DNA from: Platerodrilus igneus
Lineage: Eukaryota > Arthropoda > Insecta > Coleoptera > Lycidae
NCBI GenBank assembly: GCA_036346225.1
Contig: JARFIW010000500.1
Span: 1,364,001 to 1,428,000, forward strand
Direction: 5' to 3'
DNA: 64,000 nt
Numbering within the stretch: position 1 is the first letter of the stretch; every line of letters starts with the position of its first letter. Positions 37,324 to 47,476 of the stretch are shown piece after piece. Under the pieces are notes generated by a model. The model was not told the origin of the DNA and did not search any database. It was given only the letters and a program-made list of their open reading frames with translations. The translations under genes were made by a program, and so were the position numbers.

Positions 37324-37326
<3 letters not shown>
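35379..37326 (-). mobile_element. Mariner-like element 2 with long inverted repeats
   Basis: Ends CAGCGTGTCCCAAAAAGTT and its reverse complement ending GGGACACACTG are flanked by TA at 35,377 and 37,327. The inverted repeats extend ~175 bases inward (to ~35,555 and from ~37,145). The 1.95 kb element holds one reverse-strand transposase. The right TA runs into a (TA)n array that also borders the next PLE. Confidence 0.9.
35806..36861 (-). pseudogene. Mariner-like transposase of element 2
   Basis: The start at 36,861 opens MPIKLSIKDKIEIVLIVGEY, followed by the helix-turn-helix (TCREAAEIFSNRHP) and SLRRGSNLLNVSKNTVTLIL, all in one frame to 36,358. The first catalytic region (DEATFTSNG) is just past a frameshift near 36,390. 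The middle shows MNGERYLQFLNK and QDRAPYHC (second Asp) in broken frames. At 36,045-35,995 WPPRSPDISPLDLFL carries the third Asp with a stop shortly after. The C-terminus ends near RNGRYVKV at ~35,810. About 350 residues would be normal for the family; all domains are present but at least two lesions inactivate it. Confidence 0.88.

Positions 37327-37369
<43 letters not shown>
37327..37369. repeat. (TA)n microsatellite
   Basis: A pure TA array shared by the mariner 2 right end and the PLE-4 left end. Confidence 0.95.
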
Positions 37370-37372
<3 letters not shown>

Positions 37373-37440
37373 TAAGGTGTTAGAATCTTCTTTGGGAATA
37401 TGTTCGTCCACTCATTAATAAAACGCTCATTTATAAATTT

Positions 37441-37477
37441 GTCGACGTTTCGGGTAATTTATTCCCTTAGTCATGAC
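37441..37477 (-). ncRNA. Hammerhead-ribozyme-like motif of PLE-4, left copy
   Basis: Reverse strand: stem I GTC/GAC, core ATGACTA (A at position 3, U at 8), stem II GGG/CCC with a 9-base loop, then GAAACGTC with the preferred GUC cleavage triplet. Confidence 0.6.
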
Positions 37478-37849
37478 CTATAAGTGATAGGCTGTAATAC
37501 AAATGTACAAAATAGATGTTACTTACAATCTATGTGAGCTCTGAGTAATTCGAAAAACCATCAACAGAATAAAAACAGTTACTTTTAAAACATGAAACAA
37601 ATTTTAAAAATAACAGTCTTAAAAATAAAATTAGTTTAAAACTTAGAAACTATAACATATAAAAACGGTCACTAATTCAAACAAGATTCTCACAATATAG
37701 TGTTGTTGGTTTGCATGTTAATACTGATTAGTTATCGCAATCGATAATTGATATTTTATATGAATTACATTTTGACGATATACATGGTGAGTGTGAATTA
37801 TGGCTTTGCTGTCTTTATGCACATACTTAGTTTATATAGTAATGAATAA

Positions 37850-38215
37850 ACTATATTTAAATTATCTATATCGGATTTGAAATTTATTGCACAATTGTTG
37901 TTTTTAATATGAAAAGATTCCAAAAATAATCGTTTTTTGTAATTGTTTTCTATTTCTAAAATTTATATATCGTCAAAATTAGCGTTGTGTTTCTTTATTT
38001 AGATGTATTGCAAGAGCACAAGATTTTTTATTTATTTTATTATCACTCTTATGCTGGCTTATACGATTGCGTAACCATTGTTTAGTTTCCCCGATATAGC
38101 ATTGATTGCATTCACAAGTAATTTTATACACTACATTACTTAATAATTTTTTGTTTGTAGGATCTTTTAGCGGAGTGAAGAGGTTTCTTACGGTTCTGTT
38201 ATAATTTATCGTAAT
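37850..38215 (-). pseudogene. PLE-4 GIY-YIG endonuclease fragment
   Basis: From 38,215 leftward: VRNLFTPLKDPTNKKLL, SNVVYKITCECNQCYIGETK (GIY-YIG core with CxC), QWLRNRISQHKSDNK and CALAIHLNKE, then a frameshift. The conserved Glu region follows only in broken form. No RT is present, because the copy is 5'-truncated at the palindrome centre. Confidence 0.82.
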
Positions 38216-38746
38216 CTAAATAAAAAAACACATAACGCTAATTTTGACGATATACAAATTTTAGAAATAGAAAACAATTACAAAAGCGATTATTTTTGGA
38301 ATCTTTTCATATTAAAAACAACAATTGTGCAATAAATTTCAAATCCGATATAGATAATTTAAATATAGTTTATTCATTACTATATAAACTAAGTAGGTGC
38401 ATAAAGACAGCAAAGCCATAATTCACACTCACCATCCATGTATGTCGTCAAAATGTAATTCATATAAAATATCAATTCTCAATTGCGATAACTAATCGGT
38501 ATTAACATGCAAACCAACAACACTATATCGTGAGAATCTTGTTTGAATTAGTGACCGTTCTTATATGTTATAGTTTCTAAGTTTTAAACTAATTTTATTT
38601 TTATGACTGTTATTTTTTAAAATTTGCTTTATGTTTTAAAAGTAACTGTTTTTATTCTGTTGATGGTTTTTCGAATTACTCAGAGCTCACATACATTGTA
38701 AGTAACATCTATTTTGTACATTTGTATTACAGCCTATCACTTATAG

Positions 38747-38783
38747 GTCATGACTAAGGGAATAAATTACCCGAAACGTCGAC
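38747..38783 (+). ncRNA. Hammerhead-ribozyme-like motif of PLE-4, right copy
   Basis: The same 37 bases as the left-arm motif on the forward strand, with stem I GTC/GAC, core ATGACTA, 3-bp stem II and GAAACGTC. Confidence 0.6.
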
Positions 38784-38910
38784 AAATTTATAAATGAGCG
38801 TTTTATTAATGAGTGGACGAACATATTCCCAAAGAAGATTCTAACACCTTATCTTTATTATTATTATTATTTTATATTATTATTAGTTATAACGTCCGAT
38901 AACACAGCTG

Positions 38911-38911
<1 letters not shown>

Positions 38912-38958
<47 letters not shown>
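38912..38958. repeat. (TA)n microsatellite
   Basis: A pure TA array to the right of PLE-4. Confidence 0.95.
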
Positions 38959-38962
<4 letters not shown>

Positions 38963-39606
38963 TATTTTGAATCTAATTAAATGTATAAAAGTCAAATTTT
39001 TTCATTTTTACTGCAAAATAAATTATGCCGCCAATAATCTAAAACTTATTCAATATTACTGTATTAGTTAAGGGCCATTTGCATCGCATTACTTTAAACG
39101 ACGTTTAACTAATCTAGCTTTTTTTATTTTACTCTATGCCTTCGTTAAATTTTAAAAAAATTATTTTAAACCTCCGTCATGAGTTAGTTTTACTACGTGC
39201 TATAATTAATCCTACACCTGATGAAGAAATAAGAGTTGTTTTAAACAAAGTTTTATGGAAAATGCCATGCGTTGCACAAAATCACGATTTGCATATTCCA
39301 TTTACAGAATGGCATGAATATCAACTTCTACAAGAAACGCAACATCAGATTAATAGGTTCTATTTTATTTTTCATAAAATTTTCACTTAAACAAAATGGG
39401 AGTATTTTAATATTTTCTATGCAATATAGGTTAATTGCGAGATTGTTGAGCTTCTCAATTTTTTTATTTCTTTTAATGCAATTTGAAACGAATGGGATTG
39501 TAGCGTAATAGTAATAGTGAATCAAAAAATATTGATAGCTAGATATTCTACGAAGATTTTGTAAAGCAGTAACCAAGGCTCAAAGAATGCAATGTTGATC
39601 GTTATC
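38959..39606. other. Spacer with an unrecognised short open frame
   Basis: A forward frame at 39,136-39,390 (84 codons) contains LRHELVLLRAIINPTPDEEI and FTEWHEYQLLQ. I do not recognise it; composition is not clearly coding and there is no supporting context. Nothing else is seen. Confidence 0.2.
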
Positions 39607-39832
39607 GGTATTTTGCCGAGAGCATCATTACTTTTGCTTACATACTGTTTTTATTCATTAGAATAATTAGATAGCTGAATATATAAAATTTTCATTTGCA
39701 ATTTTTTTCAGAAAACGATGCAAATTTGTAATTTTTTTTCTAAAGTGTCAGTACTGTTTCAATACTGAAATGAATAAAAAAACAGTATGTAAGCAAAAAT
39801 AATGGTGCTCTCAGCAACATAACGAATTTGGT
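39607..39832. repeat. Small hairpin (MITE-like) repeat
   Basis: About 45 bases at each end pair with few mismatches: GAGAGCATCATTACTTTTGC on the left and GCAAAAATAATGGTGCTCTC on the right. The interior is AT-rich with no coding content. Confidence 0.55.
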
Positions 39833-40129
39833 TCATTGTCCGAAAAAATTGCAAATATGCATTTTTTATAGTTATCATGCAAGATTTCGAATTTGCTTTA
39901 TTTTCTAAATTTACCTTAGGTCATGAATCAAAACGTAAATAAAGATGATTTTAACAACTGCTTCCAAAAGCAATTCGCTATGCAATTATTTTGATTGCAT
40001 ATAATAATGTTCTTGCAATTTTGCATTATTCTGATACTTGCCTATTAATCTTTTACAGTTGTTGTTATTGCTTACAACAGAACATATTTATGTATAAATA
40101 TCAATAAATCTCTACAAATATTAATTATA
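39833..40129. other. AT-rich spacer
   Basis: No gene is seen between the hairpin and the LINE remnant. Confidence 0.4.
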
Positions 40130-41480
40130 AAGTAAATTCCTACATCTTTCACTAACTGTGTACAATAGTCTAACCTAGATCTACCTGTACTTCTCTTTTT
40201 TCCTATCTCTGCTTCTAATCTATTCCGCGCTACTCCCTCATGTCGTAGTATGTGGCCTATCATCCTATCTCTCCTATTTTTTTACCGTTTTCCACATATT
40301 TATTTCTTCCCCTACCATTTTTAGTACCTCTTCGTTCTTAACTTTATCTGTCCATAATATCTTCATCATACGTCTGTAGCACCACATTTCAAAGGCTTCT
40401 ACTTTTTTCTTGTCCGCTTCTCCTACTGTTCAGGCTTCACAGCCGTACAGTGCTGTGCTCCACACATGTTTTAAGCAATCTTTTTTCTTGTTTCTATGTT
40501 TTTTGTATTTGAACACAGTAGTTGCTTTTTTCCTGTTAAATGTAGCGCGAACTTGTGCTAATCTTTGTTTTATATCTTTTGCGCTTTTTCCCATCTTGCG
40601 TTATTTGACTTCCTAGGTTACAGCAATACTTATCCTCTTGTAAGTTCTTATTACATATTTGTATTCTTGTTTTTGATTTATTTTCCCCTCCCTTGCATAC
40701 TAGTACTTTAGTTTTATTTTTGTTAATTTTCATACCGTATCTCTCTGTTAGAACCGTTTCCATTTCATTAAGAGCAGCCTCTAACTCTTCCTTGCTAGAT
40801 GCTAATCAATTTTTTGTCCCTAAATAGTAATTACAAATGTCTTCCTGGATTTGGCTGTATTCATTGCCTCTTCAATGTAAAAGTTAAAAATTATTGGAGA
40901 TAGGGCACATCCCTGTCTCATCCCTTTCCTAATGTTTACTTCTCTACGTTCCTGCTTTAATTCTATTACTGCTGCTTGCTCTTTGTATAAGGTATGTACT
41001 ATTCGTCTATCCCTATAAATCATTCCAATCTTTTTGAGTATTTCGAACATTTTTTTTCCATTTTACATTGTCGAATGCTTTTTCCAGATTTACAAACCCT
41101 ATATACACACTTTCCCCCTTTTTCTATTGCTTTCTCCATTATCGCTCGCAGAGCTAAAATAGCCTCCCGTGTTCCCCTGTTTCGCCTAAACTCAAATTGA
41201 TCTTCTCCTAGTATTTTTTCAACTCGTTTTTCCATTCGTCTTTGTACAATTATAGTAAATATTTTTGACACGTGTGCTGTCAAACTTATTGTTCGAAAAT
41301 TTCCACATCTATACGCGCCTTTCTCTTTTGGTATAGTTACTATGATGTTACGTTTGAAATCTTTAGGTATCTCGCATGTCTCATACATATAGCTTACAAG
41401 TTGGAACAGACGTTCTTTTACTGCTTGTCCAGCGGCTTTTAGAGTTTCTGCTTGCAGCTTATCTGTACCCTGAAAAATAA
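40130..41480 (-). pseudogene. RTE-like LINE reverse transcriptase remnant
   Basis: Reading leftward from 41,480: CEIPKDFKRNIIVTIPKEKG, RTISLTAHVSKIFTIIVQRR and LGEDQFEFRRNRGTREA (fingers); then RKGMRQGCALSPIIFNFYIE (palm). The YADD block falls in the gap near 40,800 and is not recovered. Next come YGMKINKNKTKVLVCKGG and LGSQITQDGK, and the C-terminal MIGHILRHEGVARNRLEAEI at ~40,260. Frame changes at ~41,025, ~40,810 and ~40,530 break it, so it is inactive. It resembles the family at 1-975 and 51.5-54.6 kb. Confidence 0.85.
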
Positions 41481-41599
41481 ATGCAAAGACTGAGCGGCGA
41501 GGAATCGCAAGCTTGTGTCGAGCGACGTCATAGACAGTTAAGCGCGCTGCGCGTAAATATACCTTGTTATTTGTATTATGCTATGAATAGTGTTCGATA

Positions 41600-41998
41600 C
41601 TGAACGATGATAAGGAATTTTTTATGTGATGAATTGGAGCATATGGATGTGCAGAATGTGCGGTTTCAGCAGGACGGTGCAATATGCCATGCAGCAACGG
41701 AAAACATCAATCTCTTGAAACAGAAATTGGTAATCGAATAATTGCTCGAAAAAGAAACAATAATCGGCTGCCTAGATCTTGCGATCTAACGCCTCTAGAT
41801 TTTTTCTATGGCATTATTGCAAAGAAAAGGACTACCGATGCACAAACAATTGATGAATTAAAAGAGAATATTATTACCTGTATTCAAGCAATTGAGCCGC
41901 AATTATGCTAGAATGTTATCGACAATTTTGACAAAAGAATAGAAACTTGTCGTATAGCAACAAGTGGTCACTTACAAAATATTATTTTTCATTACTAA
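41600..41998 (+). pseudogene. Mariner-like transposase C-terminal half
   Basis: Forward-strand pieces: IRNFLCDELEHMDVQNVRFQ with QQDGAICHAATENI (second catalytic Asp), then, after a frame change, LPRSCDLTPLDFFYGIIAKK (third Asp), TIDELKENIITCIQAIEPQ and a C-terminus near SGHLQNIIFHY. This is a third mariner lineage (PRSCD type). The N-terminal half is absent, so it is a fragment. Confidence 0.8.
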
Positions 41999-43128
41999 AC
42001 CAGAACATTTGTGCTTTCATTTGCAATAAAAGTTTTCATAATTCTCACATAATTTGTGTCTTTATTTAATAATTTAAAAATTAATCTCAAATTGGAACAC
42101 CAATAACTTTGCAGAGAACAAGTTGAAGCAATTCTGTTAGTCAGTATTAAAAATAAAGCACATCAACACTGATTACGATCAACTAACTTATTGACAACGT
42201 TTCCTATTTATAAAACTCAATTTTAAACAAAACAAAAATTCTTTGTAAACCTCATATTCAATATAAAAAGCCAGAAATCTGATAAGAATATTGTAACGAG
42301 GCGTCAAACAGTCTACACTTGAAAAATGCTGCATATTTACGCAAAGGATGATTGACAACTACTCTGGAAGCACCTACAGCCATTATGAATTTACAAGGGA
42401 AACTTTATAGAATGTAATATGAATAAATCTAGTTTGTTCTCTTTTGTATTTAGAACATTCGCGAATAGTTGAATTAGGCATATAAGGTCGAGCATCGCGA
42501 GGATTAACCAATCGAATTACATGCTTTGATCCACGTACAGTTTAAGTCGTGATATGAAATAAATTCGATTAATACATAAGATAAATACATCTATGTGATA
42601 TAAGTTATTGGAGTTCGTGGTTGACATAAATTAACAGCTAGTAATAAACAAATTAACATTGCTTTGACAGTTAATTATAAGTGCGTCATCTTAATTAAAA
42701 AGGCAGTATTGTCTTTTAGGGAAGTTAGTAATTTATTTATTAATTATTAATAATAATTATTTTTATATTATTATTATATTATATATTATTATTTTATTAT
42801 TAATAATTAATAATTTAAGTAAAATAATAATAATAGAATAATATGTACAATAAATATAACTATATAGCTAGGTACAAGTGCATGCGTGAGTGGATGTATC
42901 TGAGAATGTGTGTGAAGATGTTAGTGTTGGCGTCTACGCGAGTATGCGCGCGCAAGGGTGTGTGCGTGAGCGTGTGCTGGCGCCTTCATTCTTATTAATA
43001 GAAGCTTGGCGTTATTATTATTATTATTTATTCGAACCAAGATACGTTAATTGCTTTTTGAGTTAACGGCAGTTGCATGAGGATAGGGTAATTAGCGAAT
43101 CAGTAGACAAGCAATTATATATATATAT
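41999..43128. other. Spacer with low-complexity tracts
   Basis: No gene is seen. 42,725-42,845 is an ATT/TAA-type low-complexity tract. 42,885-42,990 is rich in alternating TG/CG steps (GCGCGCAAGGGTGTGTGCGTG), a composition that favours Z-DNA. A short AT array ends at the Gypsy-2 left border. Confidence 0.5.
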
Positions 43129-44947
43129 TGCTGTAATATCCCCTTAGTGGGTCGACCTATTAATTCTGTAATATCACGTGTCCTTACGTTGAGCGACCTA
43201 TTTATTTTAATTGCTATAATACTAAATTAAATTATTGAACCACCATTTTAATCTTTCCTACAGCTTGTGATTATTTCCTCCTCCAGCTGTTTCTTAACAT
43301 TGCTATCAACTGGAGTTTATCATAAACAACTTTATCGACCAATGACAAAATTCAACAAGTTACCGCCTTTGCGGGTTATCTCTGCCCTACTTAATTTGTG
43401 GCTCCTCCTCTGTACTATTTCAATCTTATGACCTCGGCTAGCATATATTTGTAATTATAAAAATTCAGTAAGTTTGGATCCCATTTAATGAAACTAATGC
43501 TTTATGTACAGCTTTGACGTTATTTACAATACATTTTCAAATTAATTCACCTTTATAAATTTCATTTATCAACAACCATTTAATTTGTACAAAAACCAAA
43601 GTCACCAAAGAAAACTCATTACCTTTACCAACAAATGTAGAATATTCTAAATCCGTTTTCTTATTATTATTTCAATACGTATTCAACCCTTTGTTGACTT
43701 GTTTACAAGCATATAATATTTAGCCAATTTGATATTAAAATAAAATAAAATTCTTGTAGAAAACAGATGCCTTATAACTAACAATCTGACCTGGTTTTAT
43801 CTTTTTACGACGACGCTTCCATTGAAATTAATCTTCCCAATTTTCGATTCCATTCAACTTATCACCATTATGGACCAACACCATTAAATTATAATTTTAT
43901 ACTTTAATCATTCTTGCCATAGACTTCAAATTTGTAATTCGTTCACCCTATACTTCAAGATTATGTTCTTCCTTTCGCCTCGACATTTAAATTGTTTTAT
44001 TGTAATCTTTCTTAACATCAAGCATTCTGGCCTATTTTCCTCAGACCTCGAAGCCCTATTATTTTTATGTCTTAGTTTACGATTAATTCATAAAATAATC
44101 CTACTTACGTTTTAAACGGTAATTTTCATATACACACTCATTTATTTCACTTTATACCACTTGTTACGTATTATTCAGTATTACTGGCAATGCACTTGGG
44201 CCTTCATTGAGTTCAAAACTGACTTTCTTATCGCGGTGCTTGCTAATATAATTTCGAATCCCCACTGCATCCGTGGTGTGGTCTAGAACCTGTCGTTTGC
44301 TTCGGACCAATCAAATAATTCCATTTCGAATATTTTCTGATGTAATGCTCTGCGTTCGTTCATAATGCCCACCTGCCTGCAGGTGTCTTCACTTATCAAC
44401 ATGCTGTATTTTGATAGAATAGTCGCCTTTCCATAAACAACTGATGCAATTTTACTTTAAACTTTCATTGTTTACATGCGATTCACGCAATTTTAATCAT
44501 TTCTCTTATCAAAATGGTTAGATCTTTATACGCATTATATTAGCTACATGAAACTCTATTTTCACCTCCGTATTACTTAATCGTCTGAGACTCTTTTCTT
44601 AATGCGTGTCTAATTATACTTTATCATTTATACGCGTGCTTCCACTGAAAAATATTCTTATTCGCTTTACTTATATCAACTGAACACTATCTACAGGGTA
44701 TTTAATCTTTACCATCCGTTTAATACTGTATTTCTCATTCCTACGCCAACTATGCGTCTTCCTATGTCTTTCCTGCGTCGCCCAAAACTATTTCTACTTT
44801 GTACACAGGGTGTTGCCTACTTACTATCTACTTCTATTTCTTACTTATTTCCTAAATAACTACAATTTTCTGCTGCCTATTCTAATTACTCATTCTCTAG
44901 TGACCTTCACTATGTCGTGCACCCTTAAACAACCCCTTATCACAGCA
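43129..44947 (-). mobile_element. Gypsy-2 3' LTR
   Basis: 1,819 bp, almost identical to 48,364-50,184. On the element strand it starts TGCTGTGATAAGGGG and ends TATTACAGCA, with 10-bp imperfect inverted ends. The element-strand 3' part holds two degenerate junction repeats (TAGGTCGCTCAACGTAAGG and TAGGTCGACCCACTAAGGGG). The TTTGGGGAATTA just inside the element is the likely polypurine tract. Confidence 0.9.
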
Positions 44948-45094
44948 TAATTCCCCAAATTAAAATATAAAATTTTATATCAATGTCCTTTTTTGTTGCC
45001 CAACGTGAACTTAAACTCACATTGGTATGAAGTTATTATATTTTTATTTCCATATTGAAATTCAACCTTTTCATTATTAATCTCATATTTACAT

Positions 45095-45257
45095 TTTATT
45101 TATCCCATACCTATGTCCTATTATACTATACTATTCCTATCTATGCCTATTCTTATGTTCAAATCCTATTCTATTTCTCTATGTATACCTATTCATAATT
45201 TATTTTACATTTCCTTTTATCTATTCATCTGTCTTTGCATGGGCCAATTCAATTTAT
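45095..45257 (-). repeat. Purine-rich tract of Gypsy-2
   Basis: On the element strand this is a series of AATAGGATTTGAACATAAGA-like words, comparable in place and composition to the tract of Gypsy-1 at 11,870-12,300. Confidence 0.5.
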
Positions 45258-46040
45258 TTATTTTCTACTTCCCCCTTTTTCACTCTTAAATCTGGGTCCT
45301 TTTAATCTATATTTTTCAATCCTATATTTATTATCTATCCTATATCCTAAAAATCTAACCCTACTTTGAAAAAATTCACACTTCCTTAAATTCAACCTTA
45401 AACCTGCTATATCTAATTCTAATATTATTCTCTCTAAATGTACGTAGTGTTCCTCTACACTATTACTAAATATTAATATTTCATCCTTATAGTGGATACT
45501 AAATTCCTCATACAGTCCCAAAATATTCTTGATCACATTCTCTAATGCATCCGTGCTCGAGGACAAACCAACCGGGACCACCCTAAATTGGTATAATTTT
45601 CCTTCTACCGAAAAACCCGTATATTTCCTTGATTCCCGCGCTAATGGAATCAAACACAATGAATTCTTTAAGTCTAATTTGCTATATATTTTCTTATTAC
45701 CTATTCTTGCTAATATGCTTTCCATCGTTGGTGGACAATTGTATTGCGGCTTCGTTCGCTTATTTATCTTTCTTGCATCCAAACATAACCTACTGCTATT
45801 ATCATTTTTCTTCACGACGACTAATGGATTCACAAAATGTGTACTGGAGTTTTCTATAATGCCTTCACGTAACATTTCCTCAATTTCTTCCTTCACTCTA
45901 TTCCTATATGCTACTGGAATAGGATATATTTTATTGTTAAACGGTTCCTCATTCATTACTTCTAACTTGTGCACATAACCCTTGGCAATTCTCGACTTTG
46001 ACCCAATTAATTCTGAATGCTTATTCAATAATACATTCAC
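45258..46040 (-). pseudogene. Gypsy-2 reverse transcriptase, truncated and mutated
   Basis: From 46,040: KGYVHKLEVMNEEPFNNKIY, REGIIENSSTHFVNPLVVVK, RLCLDARKINKRTKPQYNCP, YSKLDLKNSLCLIPLARESR (first catalytic Asp), YTGFSVEGKLYQFRVVPVGL, then IHYKDEILIFS. The YxDD pair is therefore DE, which should abolish or cripple polymerisation. The protein ends soon after FLGYRID, with no RNase H or integrase before the LTR. So the element cannot transpose on its own. The open frame of 260 codons is otherwise undamaged. Confidence 0.9.
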
Positions 46041-46260
46041 CCTATTTTTAAATCATCTGGACACTTAATGTCTTCACTTTCATTCCCCATTATTTATCTC
46101 TTCACTAAACTGATTAATATTTACGCAGTCATCTTCTATTACTATATTCCCTCTTCATACCATTTAATATATTTCCCATTACACTCAATCTCTTTGCATT
46201 CCGCATTTATCTTCAACCCCAACTTATCTATCATATTCATCCCAAATATAACATCTATCT

Positions 46261-46640
46261 TCAGTCCAGGTACCACCATGAACTCATTTTCCCATATTCT
46301 ATCCCCATTTCACATCTCAGAATTACCATTTCATTTATTACACTAAATCTCTTATTATTTGGTGCCACTAAATTACACCTTGCTATCTTTATCGCTTTAT
46401 CCCCCAATTTCTCTCGTTTAACAAATTCTTCCGCTACAAGTGATGCCTCTGCTCCAGTATTAATTAATACTTTAACTATTTTATTTTCCACCTTTAAATT
46501 AATTATTGGTAATAAGTTTCTCTCAAGTCTTCCTAATTCATTATCCATTTCATATTTAATAAACTCGCGCTGGTGCTCATATCCGTTAATTCGTAGAATT
46601 TTCCTTGGTTCGTCCGTACTCAAAATCCTGATCTCGCGTC
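46261..46640 (-). pseudogene. Gypsy-2 protease with Asp-to-Asn active site
   Basis: A retropepsin-like domain that would cut Gag-Pol. The key segment reads VKVLINTGAEASLVAEEF, so the catalytic DTG is NTG. Retropepsins need this Asp, so activity should be lost. The frame starts at 46,623; it follows gag2 after ~100 bases in broken frames, and the RT frame follows after ~220 bases. Confidence 0.8.
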
Positions 46641-46741
46641 GAAGGTCCTGCCTGACTCATTCTTCCTGTATCTGTGCAATTCGTGTTCCTTAATTCCACA
46701 CTATTAATATTTCTTGCTGGTGTCCGTCGATCATCCTTTTC

Positions 46742-47476
46742 CTATCTATTCATTGCTCCATTGTTTCCCTCATGATTCGTTCTCTCTATTCGTTGCCTTG
46801 GTGTCTGACCATTATCCCTGTTCTGCCTAAAATCATTATTAAAGTTTCCATAGTTCCCCCCATTAAAATTTCTTCCGCGATCATAATTATACCTGTTCCT
46901 TCGATAATTATTCCTAGTCTCATCATTCCTTATGAAATTCGTGCGTCGATCCCTAAAATTATTTTCCCTTTCATCATCATTTTCCAAATCATCATATCTC
47001 TGCAAATAATCAATAAACGTGTCTCTATCCATTATGTTTTGCGTCGTTATGTATCGCTTTACTTCCGCATTAAAATGACTTGCTAAATACTTTATAATAA
47101 TTTTATCTTCTAAAGGAGGATCCAATTGCTTCGCTACAGTAAATTTCTCAATCGCATATGATTCTCGCGTTATCCCTTTCGCCAAATCGTATCTTCCCAT
47201 AATTAAATCATTTTGAATCCGATTTTGCTGGTTGTCATTCCAGAATTGACGTAGAAATTTGCTTTCAAACTGTTCAAACGTTTCTATCTCATCCTCAACT
47301 AGATTGTACCATCGTTTAGCATTCCCTTTTAATATTGCCCTGATTAAATTTAATTTGAATAATTCATCTGTGTATCCCTGTATCAACATTTTAAAATTTT
47401 TCAGAAATATCTTAGGGTTTACTTTTCCGTCCCCGTAAAATTTCGTAAATTGTTCCATTGAAAGATTCGTTTGCAT
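46742..47476 (-). CDS. Gypsy-2 Gag capsid/nucleocapsid ORF
   Basis: 244 codons. The first ~120 residues match the Gypsy Gag capsid fold: FYGDGKVNPKIFLKNFKMLI, LIRAILKGNAKRWYN and FEQFESKFLRQFWNDNQQ. The C-terminal ~80 residues are rich in Arg and Asn (RRNRYNYDRGRNFNGGN) without a CCHC knuckle, so RNA binding is probably through the basic tail. Its ATG overlaps the upstream ORF stop as TAATG at 47,474-47,478. The frame is fully open although pol is dead. Confidence 0.88.
   Translation of the reverse strand: MQTNLSMEQFTKFYGDGKVNPKIFLKNFKMLIQGYTDELFKLNLIRAILKGNAKRWYNLVEDEIETFEQFESKFLRQFWNDNQQNRIQNDLIMGRYDLAKGITRESYAIEKFTVAKQLDPPLEDKIIIKYLASHFNAEVKRYITTQNIMDRDTFIDYLQRYDDLENDDERENNFRDRRTNFIRNDETRNNYRRNRYNYDRGRNFNGGNYGNFNNDFRQNRDNGQTPRQRIERTNHEGNNGAMNR

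Larger units (their letters stand above)
37374..38850. mobile_element. PLE-4 inverted pair (palindrome)
   Basis: The left arm 37,374-~38,000 and the right arm ~38,225-38,850 are nearly perfect reverse complements. Each arm carries one hammerhead-like motif and the PLE 3' end; the left arm continues further, into the GIY-YIG domain. As in PLE-3, the two copies point away from the centre and differ in how far their 5' truncation reaches. TA arrays lie on the left and, 60 bases on, the right. Confidence 0.8.

Noticed and set aside
39136..39390. Host exon of 84 codons
   Set aside because: No homology, splice context or partner exon could be supported.
45529..45978. Forward-strand frame of 149 codons
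   Set aside because: It is the antisense shadow of the Gypsy-2 reverse transcriptase.
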